Assembly (NCBI RefSeq): GCF_020733635.1 | Contig: NZ_JAJFZL010000001.1 | Location: 744,001 to 808,000 of the forward strand | Direction: 5' to 3' | Source of the DNA: Nocardia spumae | GTDB taxonomy: Bacteria > Actinomycetota > Actinomycetes > Mycobacteriales > Mycobacteriaceae | DNA length: 64,000 bases | In this document: positions 43,694 through 52,646 of the stretch, piece by piece | Position numbering within the stretch: the first letter of the stretch is position 1 | Layout of the letters: each line of letters opens with the position of its first letter | Translations under genes and position numbers: made by a program | Notes under the pieces: model-generated | Told to the model about the DNA's origin: nothing | Database searches by the model: none | What the model saw: only the letters and a program-made list of their open reading frames with translations

Positions 43694-44583
43694 GACCGCT
43701 GCTCCCGGTCCGGGCGGATGACGGTGAGATACCCGGCGATGATGATCGCGATCAGGGCGAAATTCAGCACGCTCAGCGCGGCCGCGGTGTCGAGCTGTTG
43801 ATTCTGCCGAATCAGCTTGAACGTCAGCGTGGTCGTGGTGTCGGCGGCGAAGCCGGGGATGCTGCCGGTGAGTACCTGCAGAATCGGCAGCGAGTTGAAC
43901 ACGTTGATGATGTTGATGACGGTGGCGACCGCGATCGCCGGTCGCAACTGGGGCAGGATGAGGTGACGATAGCGCTGCCAGGCCGAGGCGCCGTCGATCC
44001 GCCCGGCCTCCACCAGTTCGGCCGGAATCGATTGCAGGCCGGCCAGAATCGTGTACGTGGTGAACGGGGTCGAGACGAAGACCGCCACCGCGATCGCCAC
44101 CGTGAAGGCCGGCAGGGGCTGTTTGGTGAATCCGAATCCCCGGTCCAGTACGCCGATATCGACCAGCAGGCGGTTGACCAGTCCGACCTCGGGATCCAGG
44201 AGATAGGCGAAGACGGTCGTCGTCATCACCACCGAGGCCGCCCACGGCACGAGCACAGCCAGCCGGACCAGGGTCCGTCCCGGGAAATCCTTGGCGAGGA
44301 ACTGCGCCAGCGCCGCGGACAGCACGAGGGTGATCCCCACGACCGCGACCACCCAGACCGCGGTGTGCGCGACGATGCTGCCGAGTTCCTGGATGTCGAA
44401 CAGCCGGCGGAAGTTGGCCTGCCCGGCGAACCCGCGGTCGCGGCCGTACGGGCTCAGATCGCGGGTGCTGGTCCAGATCATGTATCCGGCCGGGAAGGCG
44501 ACAACCGCGGCGATCAGAATCAGTACCGGCCCGAGCCAGGGCAGGGCACGGACCGCGGCGCCCGCGCGGGTGGATCCGGTCAT
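43690..44583 (-). CDS. Sugar ABC transporter permease (MalF/DasB type)
   Basis: 297 aa, six TM segments, opening with WLGPVLILIAAVVAFPAGYMIW. The EAA motif LVEAGRIDGASAWQRYRHLILPQLRPAI is near residue 190. CUT1 family inner-membrane component. Its ATG overlaps the stop of the solute-binding gene (ATGA). No ATP-binding subunit is encoded in the locus, so a shared MsiK-like ATPase encoded elsewhere is expected. Confidence 0.92.
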   Translation of the reverse strand: MTGSTRAGAAVRALPWLGPVLILIAAVVAFPAGYMIWTSTRDLSPYGRDRGFAGQANFRRLFDIQELGSIVAHTAVWVVAVVGITLVLSAALAQFLAKDFPGRTLVRLAVLVPWAASVVMTTTVFAYLLDPEVGLVNRLLVDIGVLDRGFGFTKQPLPAFTVAIAVAVFVSTPFTTYTILAGLQSIPAELVEAGRIDGASAWQRYRHLILPQLRPAIAVATVINIINVFNSLPILQVLTGSIPGFAADTTTTLTFKLIRQNQQLDTAAALSVLNFALIAIIIAGYLTVIRPDREQRS

Positions 44584-45824
44584 CGCGCCGCCCGCGCGAT
44601 CCGATCGAGGACCTGCCGGGGATCGGCGCCCTGGGTGACGGTGCCGATCTGCTGGCGCACGGCGCCCTGGACCGCGGCCCAGGCGGGATCACCGGACGGA
44701 TAGAACCGCGCGGCCGCCACCGTGGGAGCGAAGGCCCGGGTGACCGGATCGTCGGCCAGTGCGCGGGTGCCGCTCGCGGTGATCGGAATGAAATGCTCGG
44801 CGCCGACGAAACTCGAATACACCGCGGGCGAATAGAAATAGTCCAGGAATTGCCGGATCGCGTCCCGCTTGTTCCCGTGCTTACGGAAGGCCAGCAGATG
44901 ATCGGCGACGCCGAGAGTCACGGGTGCACCGGTTTTCGTCGGTGACGGCGCGGTGCCCAGCCGCAGGCCCGGATTCTGCCGCGCGATCGTCTCCAATACC
45001 GGCGGCAGACCCTCGATCATGCCGATCCGGCCCTGGATGAAGGCATTGATGACGTCCTTACGATCGGTCGAACCCGGATTCGGTTGGGTCACACCGGCAT
45101 CGGCGAGAGACCGCATGGCCTCGACTCCTTCGAGATTGGGTGCGGTGGCGACCGTGACGCCGTGGTCGCCGGACCAGCTGCCGCCGGCGCCGAAGGTCCA
45201 GATGGAGGTTTCGCCCTGGGCTTCCTCACTACCCAGCGGCAGACCGTATCCGGAGATACCTCCACCGAGGGCTTGTACGCGGCGAGCGGCATCGGTCAGT
45301 TCCGACCAGGTGCGCGGTGCGGCCGTGACGCCGGCCCGGGCGAACAGGTCGGTGTTGTAGAACAACGTGCGCGTCGAGGCGAAAATCGGCAGCGCCCACT
45401 GCGTTCCGTCGATCGAGGCATTCCGGGCGAATGCCGGTACGAGGTCGTTCAGGACGGAGCGGTCGACGATATCGCCGACCGGATACAGCAGGTCGTCCGC
45501 GGCGAAGCCGGCGTAGGCGTCGATATTGAGGATGTCGGGAGTGGTGCCGACCGATTGCAGGTCGGTGCGGACCACCTCGTTGATCGCATCCCAGGATTCC
45601 ACCTGCAGATCGATGGTGATCGCCGGATTCTGTTCGCGAAACCTCGCGATGATCGACATCCACTCGGCCCGGGTGCTGTCACTGTAGGCGGGGACGAGCA
45701 GTGACAGCGCGTTCGGATTCGAATCGTCGCTGCTGCGCCCGCGGAATCCGCAGCCGGCCACCAGCAGGGTCACCGCGGTCAGCAACGCGAGCACGGCGCA
45801 GACGCCGCGTGGTGCACCCGTCAC
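44580..45824 (-). CDS. Sugar ABC transporter substrate-binding lipoprotein
   Basis: 414 aa. A signal peptide ends in the lipobox LLVAGC (Cys near residue 25), so the protein is anchored outside the membrane. CUT1 solute-binding fold: FREQNPAITIDLQVESWD, PDILNIDAYAGFAADDLL, WALPIFASTRTLFYNTDLF. Sugar specificity cannot be read off, but divergent nagA and ROK kinase genes suggest an amino sugar such as N-acetylglucosamine, N-acetylgalactosamine or a disaccharide of these. GTG start with GAGGG 8 nt upstream. Confidence 0.9.
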   Translation of the reverse strand: MTGAPRGVCAVLALLTAVTLLVAGCGFRGRSSDDSNPNALSLLVPAYSDSTRAEWMSIIARFREQNPAITIDLQVESWDAINEVVRTDLQSVGTTPDILNIDAYAGFAADDLLYPVGDIVDRSVLNDLVPAFARNASIDGTQWALPIFASTRTLFYNTDLFARAGVTAAPRTWSELTDAARRVQALGGGISGYGLPLGSEEAQGETSIWTFGAGGSWSGDHGVTVATAPNLEGVEAMRSLADAGVTQPNPGSTDRKDVINAFIQGRIGMIEGLPPVLETIARQNPGLRLGTAPSPTKTGAPVTLGVADHLLAFRKHGNKRDAIRQFLDYFYSPAVYSSFVGAEHFIPITASGTRALADDPVTRAFAPTVAAARFYPSGDPAWAAVQGAVRQQIGTVTQGADPRQVLDRIARAAR

Positions 45825-46041
45825 GAACGAACCCTCTCGATCTGCCCACCCGTCGCGGTGATGCCGGTTGTGGCGCCGATGCGGACGGACCGAATCTAAT
45901 CGCAGAATCGCCGTGTGCGCGCCCCTTCGCCGAGGATGTTGACATGATCGATCGCGCCGATGATTCTGAGGACGTGCCGACCTCTGTCCGGAGCGTCCCC
46001 GGCGGCCGTACCTGTATCCGGTGGCATCCGGTGATACCACG
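45825..46041. other. Divergent promoter region of the amino-sugar locus
   Basis: 217 bp between the importer operon and the ROK-nagA-kinase operon. It must hold both promoters. I looked for DasR/NagR-type and LacI-type operators and found no clear full site. TGTTGACATGATCGATCGCG at about 45938-45957 includes a TTGACA-like -35. Confidence 0.45.
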
Positions 46042-46962
46042 ATGACCGGGAAGGCCGGTGAGCCGGCCGATCCGGTTCTGGCCGTGGACATCGGCGGCAC
46101 CACGATCAAAGCCGAGATCTCCGATGCGAGCGGGCGGATCCTGGCGGCCGAGACCGTGCCCACGCCGCGCGGCGCACAGGCCTTCGACGCGGTCGCCGCG
46201 CTGGGTGACCGGCTGCTGGCGCGGGTGCCGCGCGCGGTGCGACGCGCGGCGATCGTGATGCCGGGCATCGTCGATCCAGCGCGGTCGCTGGCGGTGTTCA
46301 GCAGCAATATCGGCTGGCGGGATGTGAAGCTGGGCAACCGGTTCGACGATCGCTGGGCTTTCCCGGTGCTGATCGAGCACGATGTCGTCGTCGCCGGTTG
46401 GGCGGAATGGCGCTACGGCGCCGGACAGGGCTGTGACGACGTCGTGGTGCTGATGCTCGGCACCGGTATCAGCGGGACGCTCTCGGTGGCGGGGCGCTTG
46501 GTGCGCGGCGGCGCCGGTCAGGTGGGGGAGTACGGCCACATTCCGGTTCGGCGTCGCGGTGGGCGGCGCTGTCCGTGCGGGAACGTCGGATGTGTGGAGA
46601 CCGTCGCGTCCGGACCGTCCATCGCGCGTGCCTACACCGAACGAACCGGGCGCGAAATATCAGGCGCACCGGAGGTTTTCGCCGTCCTGGCCGACGATCC
46701 GCACGCGCGCGCGGTGGTCGAGGACGCGGTCGACGCGCTGGCCGAGGGCCTGCTCGGGGTGCTGCACGCCTCCTGCCCGGAACTGATCGTGCTCGCCGGC
46801 GGCCTCGCCGATGCCGGTCCGATCCTGGTGGACGGACTGCGCGAGCGGCTCACCGCGCTGGTGCGGGTGGTACCGGTCCCGCGGGTGGTGGCGGGCGCTT
46901 TCGGCGCGCGCGCCGGATTGGTGGGAGCGGCCGGTTACGCCCGCCTCGGGGTACTCGAATGA
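46042..46962 (+). CDS. ROK family sugar kinase
   Basis: 306 aa. The phosphate motif DIGGTTIKAEI is near residue 17. The ROK zinc motif is GH-x9-CPCGNVGCVE (about 170-190). The catalytic Asp lies in VLIEHDVV and the second glycine motif in LMLGTGISGTLS. It phosphorylates a hexose or N-acetylhexosamine at C6 with ATP. There is no N-terminal HTH, so it is a kinase and not a repressor. The ATG at 46042 is preferred over a GTG 21 bp upstream. Stop overlaps the nagA start (ATGA). Confidence 0.88.
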   Translation: MTGKAGEPADPVLAVDIGGTTIKAEISDASGRILAAETVPTPRGAQAFDAVAALGDRLLARVPRAVRRAAIVMPGIVDPARSLAVFSSNIGWRDVKLGNRFDDRWAFPVLIEHDVVVAGWAEWRYGAGQGCDDVVVLMLGTGISGTLSVAGRLVRGGAGQVGEYGHIPVRRRGGRRCPCGNVGCVETVASGPSIARAYTERTGREISGAPEVFAVLADDPHARAVVEDAVDALAEGLLGVLHASCPELIVLAGGLADAGPILVDGLRERLTALVRVVPVPRVVAGAFGARAGLVGAAGYARLGVLE

Positions 46963-48110
46963 GGGCCGCGAACCGGTTCTCGGTGCGCGGCCGGGTGGTC
47001 ACCTCGCACGAGATCATCGACGATGCGGTGGTCGAGGTGGCGGGTGACCGCATTCGGGCGGTGTATCCGTTCGAGCCCGAGCGGCAGGCCGGAGCCGCAC
47101 CCCCGTATCGGGGAACGCTGTTGCCGGGCCTGGTCGATATTCACAACCACGGCGGTTTCGGCCATCGGTTCGACGAGACCGATCCGGAGCGGGCGCGCGC
47201 GGCGGCGCGATATCACCATCGCCACGGGACCACGACCCTGCTGGGCAGTATCGTGACCGCGGCGCCCGACACCATGGTCGCGCAGACCGCCGCGCTCCGT
47301 GACGTGGCCGCGACGGGCGATATCGCGGGTATCCACATCGAGGGGCCATTCCTGTCCGGGAAGCGTTGCGGCGCACAGGATCCGAGATACCTGATCGATC
47401 CGGACCCGCGGTTGATCGACCGGCTGCTGACCGCCGCCGACGGCTGCTTGCGGATGATGACGCTCGCTCCGGAGCGAGCCGGATTCGATTCCGCCGCACA
47501 GCGGCTCACCGCATCGGGCGTGGTGGTCGCGCTGGGTCATACCGACGCCGACCACGAGACCTTCCGTCGCGCACTGGCGCCCGGCGGCACCGGCACCCTG
47601 GTCACCCACTTCGCCAACTGTATGCCGCCGCTGCATCACCGCGATCCGGGCCCGATGGCGGCGGCGCTGGTGAGTGCTGCCGCGGGCGATGTCTTCGTCG
47701 AATTGATCGGCGACGGAGTGCATGTCGATGCCGGCTTCGGCGCCCTGGTGTTCGCCGCCGCCCGCCATCGGGTCGTATTGATCACCGACGCGATGCAGGC
47801 CGCGGGGCTGCCCGACGGGGAGTACCGGCTGGGACCGCAACCGGTCCGGGTGATCGGCGGCGTGGCCCGGGTGCCGAGTGGGGCACTGGCCGGTGGCACC
47901 GCGACCCTGCTGCACTGTCTGCGCTGGGCGGTCGTCGACTGTGGTCTCGGCCTGGTCGACGCGGTGCGCGCCGCCGCCACCACCCCCGCGGCCGCTATCG
48001 GGGCGACCGATGTCGGTGAGCTGCGGCCGGGGCTGCGAGCCGACCTGCTCGTCGTGGATTCGGATCTCGAGTTGCGCGCGGTGCTGCGTCGGGGACAGTG
48101 GGTGGCGTGA
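46959..48110 (+). CDS. nagA: N-acetylglucosamine-6-phosphate deacetylase
   Basis: 383 aa amidohydrolase. Metal ligands are visible: HNHGG near 60, the Glu in GIHIEGPFLSG near 130, His in LGHTDADHET and in THFANCMPPLHHRDPG, and the catalytic Asp in VLITDAMQAAG. It removes acetate from N-acetylhexosamine 6-phosphate, giving the amino-sugar phosphate. Operates with the ROK kinase before it. A GalNAc-6-phosphate deacetylase (AgaA) role is an alternative because of the kinase that follows. Confidence 0.92.
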   Translation: MRAANRFSVRGRVVTSHEIIDDAVVEVAGDRIRAVYPFEPERQAGAAPPYRGTLLPGLVDIHNHGGFGHRFDETDPERARAAARYHHRHGTTTLLGSIVTAAPDTMVAQTAALRDVAATGDIAGIHIEGPFLSGKRCGAQDPRYLIDPDPRLIDRLLTAADGCLRMMTLAPERAGFDSAAQRLTASGVVVALGHTDADHETFRRALAPGGTGTLVTHFANCMPPLHHRDPGPMAAALVSAAAGDVFVELIGDGVHVDAGFGALVFAAARHRVVLITDAMQAAGLPDGEYRLGPQPVRVIGGVARVPSGALAGGTATLLHCLRWAVVDCGLGLVDAVRAAATTPAAAIGATDVGELRPGLRADLLVVDSDLELRAVLRRGQWVA

Positions 48111-49060
48111 TCCTCACCGTGACGCTGAATCCGGCCTACGACATGACCTATCGCGTCCAGAACTTGGAACCAGGCCGGGCGCATCGCGTCACGGCCGTGG
48201 AACAACGCGTAGGCGGGCCGGGGATCAATGTCACCCGGGTGCTCAATCAGATCGGGAAGTATTCTCGGGCAACGGGTTTCGCCGATCATCCGTTCTCCGC
48301 GGTCGCGGAGCGGGAACTGCCCGTGGATTTCGTGCATGCCCTGCCGTGGGTCCGCCGCACCGTGGTGATCAGCGAATGCAGTGACGGCACCGCGACCGCG
48401 CTGCGCGAACCCGGCCCGCACATCACCACACCCGATGCGGTCGATCAGCTGCTGGTGCGGGTGGCCGGACTGCTCGTGGACAGCAGCGGGATCGTGATCT
48501 CGGGATCGCTGCCCGGCGGGGTCCGCGATTCGATTCCCGCGGAATTGGCACGGCTGGCCCTCGACGCCGGGGTACCGGTGGTCTGCGATGTCGACGGCCG
48601 CGCCCTGGCCGAGGCGGCGCGGGTGCCCGGTGTCGTCCTGATGCCCAATATCCGGGAGCTCGAGTACGTAGCCGGCATCTCGCCGCAGACCACCGGTGAT
48701 GTGGTCGATGTGGCCCGGACACTCGTCGAGGGTGGCGCGGGCGCCGTGGTCGTGACGCGCGGCGCCGACGGGATGGTCGCGGTCACCGCCGCGGGCGCCT
48801 GGTCGGCATCGCTGCCGGAGCCGATCGCGGGTAATCCGACCGGTGCCGGTGATGCCGCGGCCGCCTCGGTGATCGCGGCCCTGGCCGCGGCCGTCGATCC
48901 GGATTGGCCCGCGATTCTCACCGAGGCGGTCGCCACCTCGGCCGCGGCGGTGGTGATGGCGGTGGCCGGTGAGGTCGACCTGTCGCTGCGGCAGCGTCTG
49001 GGTGCGGAGGTGCGGATCGAGGAACTGCTGCTCGAAGAGGGCGGGGCCGCCCGGGCGTGA
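48107..49060 (+). CDS. PfkB-family hexose kinase (1-phosphofructokinase/tagatose-6-phosphate kinase type)
   Basis: 317 aa. It starts VILTVTLNPAYDMTYRV, the classic FruK/LacC opening. PfkB signature 1 is GGPGINVTRVLNQIG (about 37-51), and signature 2 with the catalytic Asp is NPTGAGDAAAA (about 245-255). It makes a sugar bisphosphate from a ketose phosphate. In this operon tagatose 6-phosphate from a galactosamine route, or fructose 6-phosphate from a glucosamine route, would be the logical substrate. GTG start overlaps the nagA stop (GTGA). Confidence 0.88.
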   Translation: MILTVTLNPAYDMTYRVQNLEPGRAHRVTAVEQRVGGPGINVTRVLNQIGKYSRATGFADHPFSAVAERELPVDFVHALPWVRRTVVISECSDGTATALREPGPHITTPDAVDQLLVRVAGLLVDSSGIVISGSLPGGVRDSIPAELARLALDAGVPVVCDVDGRALAEAARVPGVVLMPNIRELEYVAGISPQTTGDVVDVARTLVEGGAGAVVVTRGADGMVAVTAAGAWSASLPEPIAGNPTGAGDAAAASVIAALAAAVDPDWPAILTEAVATSAAAVVMAVAGEVDLSLRQRLGAEVRIEELLLEEGGAARA

Positions 49061-49206
49061 TGTTTCCCGGCACGCCGCGCGCGAGCGGCGGCGCCGGACG
49101 GGCGACACGGTACATTTCGAACGCAGGCTTGTCGTTGTCCGCATTCTCGTTGTCGTCCGCGCCGCGGATGGTCATCGGCGCACCGGTTCCCGGAAGAGGT
49201 GAGCTG

Positions 49207-49701
49207 ATGTCCGACCGCGAATCCGTGCCCGACGACGCCGTTTCCGACGGTTCCGACGCCGAGAGCGCCCTCTCCGGCGACGCCGCGCGGGACGGCGGTC
49301 CCACATCCGCCCCCGCCGACTCCGGCGGATCCCCCGCCGCCGACCACCAGGGATATCGGATGCCGTTCGCGGTGCGGGCGGCTCAGGTACTGGCGGTGGG
49401 ATTGGCCGTGGTCGGGGCCGGTTGCGCCGCCACGTCCTGGTGGTTGTCGGGACCGCATGCGGCGATGATCACCGGGGCGTCCTTCGTGGCGAGCTGGTTG
49501 CTGGGTGTGGTCGCGCTGGCCTTCGGGGCGGAGGGCGGCGGTATCCGGATCACCGCGGTCCTGCTGGCGGTGCTCAACGCGCTGTGGACGGTGCCCTCGA
49601 TCCTCGTGGGGCGTCCGCCGGGATGGGTCGGGCCGGTCGTCTCGGTGCTGGTGATCGGATTGCTGCTGCGGCGTTCGGCCCGCGAGTGGTTCGAACCCTG
49701 A
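49207..49701 (+). CDS. Small membrane protein of unknown function
   Basis: 164 aa. The first 55 residues are acidic and low in complexity (Asp, Ser, Ala). Four TM segments follow: about 63-83, 88-108, 112-132, 138-156. GAGGTGAGC precedes the ATG. The frame is open upstream, but the start at 49207 is supported by that site. I do not recognise the family. Probably not part of the sugar operon (146-bp gap). Confidence 0.75.
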   Translation: MSDRESVPDDAVSDGSDAESALSGDAARDGGPTSAPADSGGSPAADHQGYRMPFAVRAAQVLAVGLAVVGAGCAATSWWLSGPHAAMITGASFVASWLLGVVALAFGAEGGGIRITAVLLAVLNALWTVPSILVGRPPGWVGPVVSVLVIGLLLRRSAREWFEP

Positions 49702-49741
49702 GGCTCGATGCGCCGCCGGGTGGTCAGGAGATGCCGGGTGG

Positions 49742-50740
49742 TCAGGACACGGCCGCGGCGCGGGCCGCGAAGCGATCCGCCGCCTCCGCGCGTACCGCGA
49801 GCAGTTCCGCCGCGATCGCGATCGCGGTCTCCATCGGCGTGCGGGCGCCGATATCGAAACCGGCCGGTGAGTGCAGACGAGACAGGGTCCGGGCATCGAA
49901 GCCGCCGGCCTGCAGGGCCTCCAGGCGATGGCCGTGCGCGGAATGTGAGCCGAGCGCGCCCAGATAGCCCAGCGCCGGTAGCCGCAGCGCGACCGTCAGC
50001 AGGGGGATCTCGAACTTCGGGTCCTGGGTGGCCGCGACGATCGCGGTGGTCGCGTCGATGGCCCCCGCCGCGGCCTGCGCGTTGAGGTAGCGATGCGGCC
50101 AGTCCACCACGACCTCCGCGCCGGGAAACGACGCCGACGCGGCGAAGGCCTCGCGGGGATCGCAGATCGTCACCCGGTAGCCGAGCAGCCGGGCCTGCGT
50201 GGTCAGCGCGGCCGCGAAGGAATTCGCGCCGAAGATGATGAGCCGCGGCGGCGCCGTATGCGAGCAGACGAAGACATCCGATTCCGGCAGGGACACCAGT
50301 TCGGTGTTGTGCCGGCGATCGGTCACCAGATGCTGGCCGATGACCTCCGGATCGTCGTGCCACACCACCGTGAACACCGTGACCGGCTTGTGCCGCGCGA
50401 TGTCGCCCGCCACCGCCGCGAATTCGGGAAAGTGGTTGCGGGAGAACGGTTCCACGAAGACGTCGATGGTGCCGCAGTCGGCGCTGACATCGAATCCGGA
50501 GGTGGTGTCGAAGCGCTGTAGTTCCCGGCGGCCGGTCCGGGCGGCGTCCACCGCGGCCTCGTAGACCGCCGCCTCGTAACAGCCGTCGGAGACCGACCCG
50601 TGCACACCGCCGTCGGGATCGATGAGCATCGCCGAGCCCACCGGTAAGGGGGAGGCTCCGAACGCGCGGACCAGAGTTGCCAGGCCACCCGTGCGGCCGC
50701 TGTGCCAGACCCGCATCAGGTCCTCGACGATGTCACGCAT
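49742..50740 (-). CDS. XdhC/CoxI family protein
   Basis: 332 aa. The N-terminal XdhC_CoxI domain (LATLVRAFGASPLPVGSAML, GSVSDGCYEAAVYEAA) is followed by a Rossmann C-terminal domain (LIIFGANSFAAAL, VVVDWPHRYL, VAATQDPKFEIPLL). Members insert or sulfurate the molybdenum cofactor of xanthine or CO dehydrogenase-type enzymes. No molybdo-enzyme is nearby, so the client is encoded elsewhere. ATG at 50740 with GGAG upstream. Confidence 0.9.
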   Translation of the reverse strand: MRDIVEDLMRVWHSGRTGGLATLVRAFGASPLPVGSAMLIDPDGGVHGSVSDGCYEAAVYEAAVDAARTGRRELQRFDTTSGFDVSADCGTIDVFVEPFSRNHFPEFAAVAGDIARHKPVTVFTVVWHDDPEVIGQHLVTDRRHNTELVSLPESDVFVCSHTAPPRLIIFGANSFAAALTTQARLLGYRVTICDPREAFAASASFPGAEVVVDWPHRYLNAQAAAGAIDATTAIVAATQDPKFEIPLLTVALRLPALGYLGALGSHSAHGHRLEALQAGGFDARTLSRLHSPAGFDIGARTPMETAIAIAAELLAVRAEAADRFAARAAAVS

Positions 50741-50941
50741 CACATGCTCCCGATCAGCGTGCGCGAGTGGGCGGGCCCGTCGGTCGTCGCGTCCCGTCGC
50801 CAGATCGTCACACGTGAGGGCCACGATAACCGCTGGACGGCCCGCAGTCGTGCCGGCGCGAGAATTTCGACGAACGGCACCGAGTCCGGTGCGGAAACGG
50901 CTGTGACATAGCACAAGCGAATAACCGACCGGGTCGTACTG

Positions 50942-52087
50942 TCAGGAGAACAGGCCGCGAACGAACGGCAACGAATCCACCAGCGAGGCGTTGACAGTGC
51001 CGCTGTGGTCGGTCGGATAGGCCCTGAACGTCAACGGCTGCCGGTTGGCGGTCAGCACCCCGGCGTAACGCAATGTCTCCGGTGTGATCACATCGGTGTC
51101 GCGCAGCCCCTGGCCCATGAAAAGTGGCTTGTCGAAACCGGATTCGGGCAATCCGAGGTAGCCGGCCAGCAAACCGTGCAGGTTCGGAATATCGGCCAGC
51201 GGCCGGGTGAACAGATCGCCGATCACCACGTTCGCGGCGGCCAGATCGTCACCGAGCGGCATCAGGCACTCGTCCTGGGCGCGGTCGAGCCAGTAGCGGC
51301 CGGAGTCGTTGAGGAACGAGGCGATATCGAGTTCGGGGAAGGTGGTGCGCAACCCGTTGAGGATGTAGAGCACATATCCGGTGGTGTGCGGGCTGAGCTT
51401 CAGCGGTGGCATACCCGGGCCCAACGGCATCAGGATGTCCTCGATATAGGCCGGGACGCCGGTGCCGACCGCACCGCGGTAGTCCAGATCCGGCCCGCCG
51501 AATTCGGTCGCGTACCGGGCGGTGGATACCGCCGCGCCGCCACCCTGGGACTGGCCGATCACGACCCATGCGCGCGACAGCCGCGAGTAGTGGTCGACGG
51601 CCGCGCGCACGGCGTCGACGACATTGTGCGCCTCGACCACGCCGTTGAGATACGGATGGTTACCGGGGGTGCCCAGGCCGGCATAGTCGGCGGCCACGAT
51701 CGCGTAGCCCTGTTTCAGCCAGGTCCCCAGATAGGCCCAGTCGCGGTCCACATCGGCGGGCCCGGCCACGCTGTAGGCGCAGCTGTCACCGAGGCCGACG
51801 GTGCCGTGCGCCCAGGCGACGACGGGCCAGCCGCCGGCCGGTGCCGGGCCGGGTGGGAAGTAGACCGCGGCACTGGCCACCGCCGGTTGATCGCGGGCCG
51901 TGGTGGTCGTGTAGAGGATGCGCTCGGAATCGACCGAACCGGGCAGCGTCGCCGCGGCCGACAGTGGCTGCGCCGACCGCACGGCCGGGATGTCGGCGCT
52001 CGCGCTCGGCGCGGAGAACAGGCCGGCCGTCGCGACCAGTGCCAGGGAACAGGCCGCCCCCGATATCGCGGTCCAGAGTGTGCGCAT
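50942..52087 (-). CDS. Secreted lipase (LIP family)
   Basis: 381 aa. A Sec signal peptide ends near residue 32 (ALVATAGLFSAPSASADIP). Alpha/beta hydrolase with nucleophile motif GQSQGGGAA near 178. The Asp lies in MGQGLRDTDV and the His in PTDHSGTVN near the C-terminus. Secretory lipases of this group act on triglycerides or esters outside the cell. ATG at 52087 with AAAGGA. Transcribed divergently from aceA across a 559-bp gap. Confidence 0.9.
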   Translation of the reverse strand: MRTLWTAISGAACSLALVATAGLFSAPSASADIPAVRSAQPLSAAATLPGSVDSERILYTTTTARDQPAVASAAVYFPPGPAPAGGWPVVAWAHGTVGLGDSCAYSVAGPADVDRDWAYLGTWLKQGYAIVAADYAGLGTPGNHPYLNGVVEAHNVVDAVRAAVDHYSRLSRAWVVIGQSQGGGAAVSTARYATEFGGPDLDYRGAVGTGVPAYIEDILMPLGPGMPPLKLSPHTTGYVLYILNGLRTTFPELDIASFLNDSGRYWLDRAQDECLMPLGDDLAAANVVIGDLFTRPLADIPNLHGLLAGYLGLPESGFDKPLFMGQGLRDTDVITPETLRYAGVLTANRQPLTFRAYPTDHSGTVNASLVDSLPFVRGLFS

Positions 52088-52646
52088 CGTGTTCCTTTCG
52101 GGCGCCGGTGCCGATCTCGCGGGGACTGTCTCGCGGGGCACGGCGAACAGTGTGGCAGCCGATGGTCGAGCCGCCGGGATGAGGCGAATCGTACGGAGCC
52201 CGCGATGCCCGAGGGGAGACATGCCCGTCGGTCTGGCGAGTGGTGCGGCCCACAGAGAGGGCGACCGCCTCGAGTTGTGAAGGTCATCACAGTCCTCGAT
52301 ACGTGCCCCGGAAACGCGGCAGTGGTAAGGCTCACTGAAACAGTACGGGCGTTACGTAAAACCGCATGTCAGACCTACCCGCCAGTAGAAGAAGCCCGCG
52401 CAATTAACAGGCTAATTTTGCAGACTTAGCAAAGCGTCCCGCAAAGCTAGCGCAGATTCACACTTGCAACAGGTAGACGGCGATTTTCAGTTGTGCCATC
52501 GTGTGGAAGTACACCCGATGGGCATAGCAACCCTGCGAATTGCCGCTCCAGCAGAGTTCGGACACCGACCGGCTCGCCACCAGCCAGGAGTCGAGCGCGC
52601 AAGTCCGAGCATGGGGCCCGACCGAACGAAGAAGTGGAGTCATCAG
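52088..52646. other. Long regulatory region between lipase and aceA
   Basis: 559 bp with no convincing gene. It holds the lipase promoter and a long 5' region for aceA. That region includes a CGTTACGTAA element near 52350, an AT-rich part at 52400-52430, and the three GCAAAG/ACTTGCAA elements described separately. Confidence 0.6.
52424..52470 (+). promoter_or_regulatory. RamB-like boxes upstream of aceA
   Basis: ACTTAGCAAAG (52424-52434) and ACTTGCAAC (52462-52470) are close to the corynebacterial RamB box core ACTTTGCAAA. A third GCAAAG occurs at 52441-52446. They lie 177-223 bp before the aceA start. ramB itself is in this window. Confidence 0.55.

Noticed and set aside
45825..46041. DasR or LacI operator in the amino-sugar promoter region
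   Set aside because: No sequence close to the DasR site or a symmetric LacI-type site was seen by eye; a matrix scan would decide.
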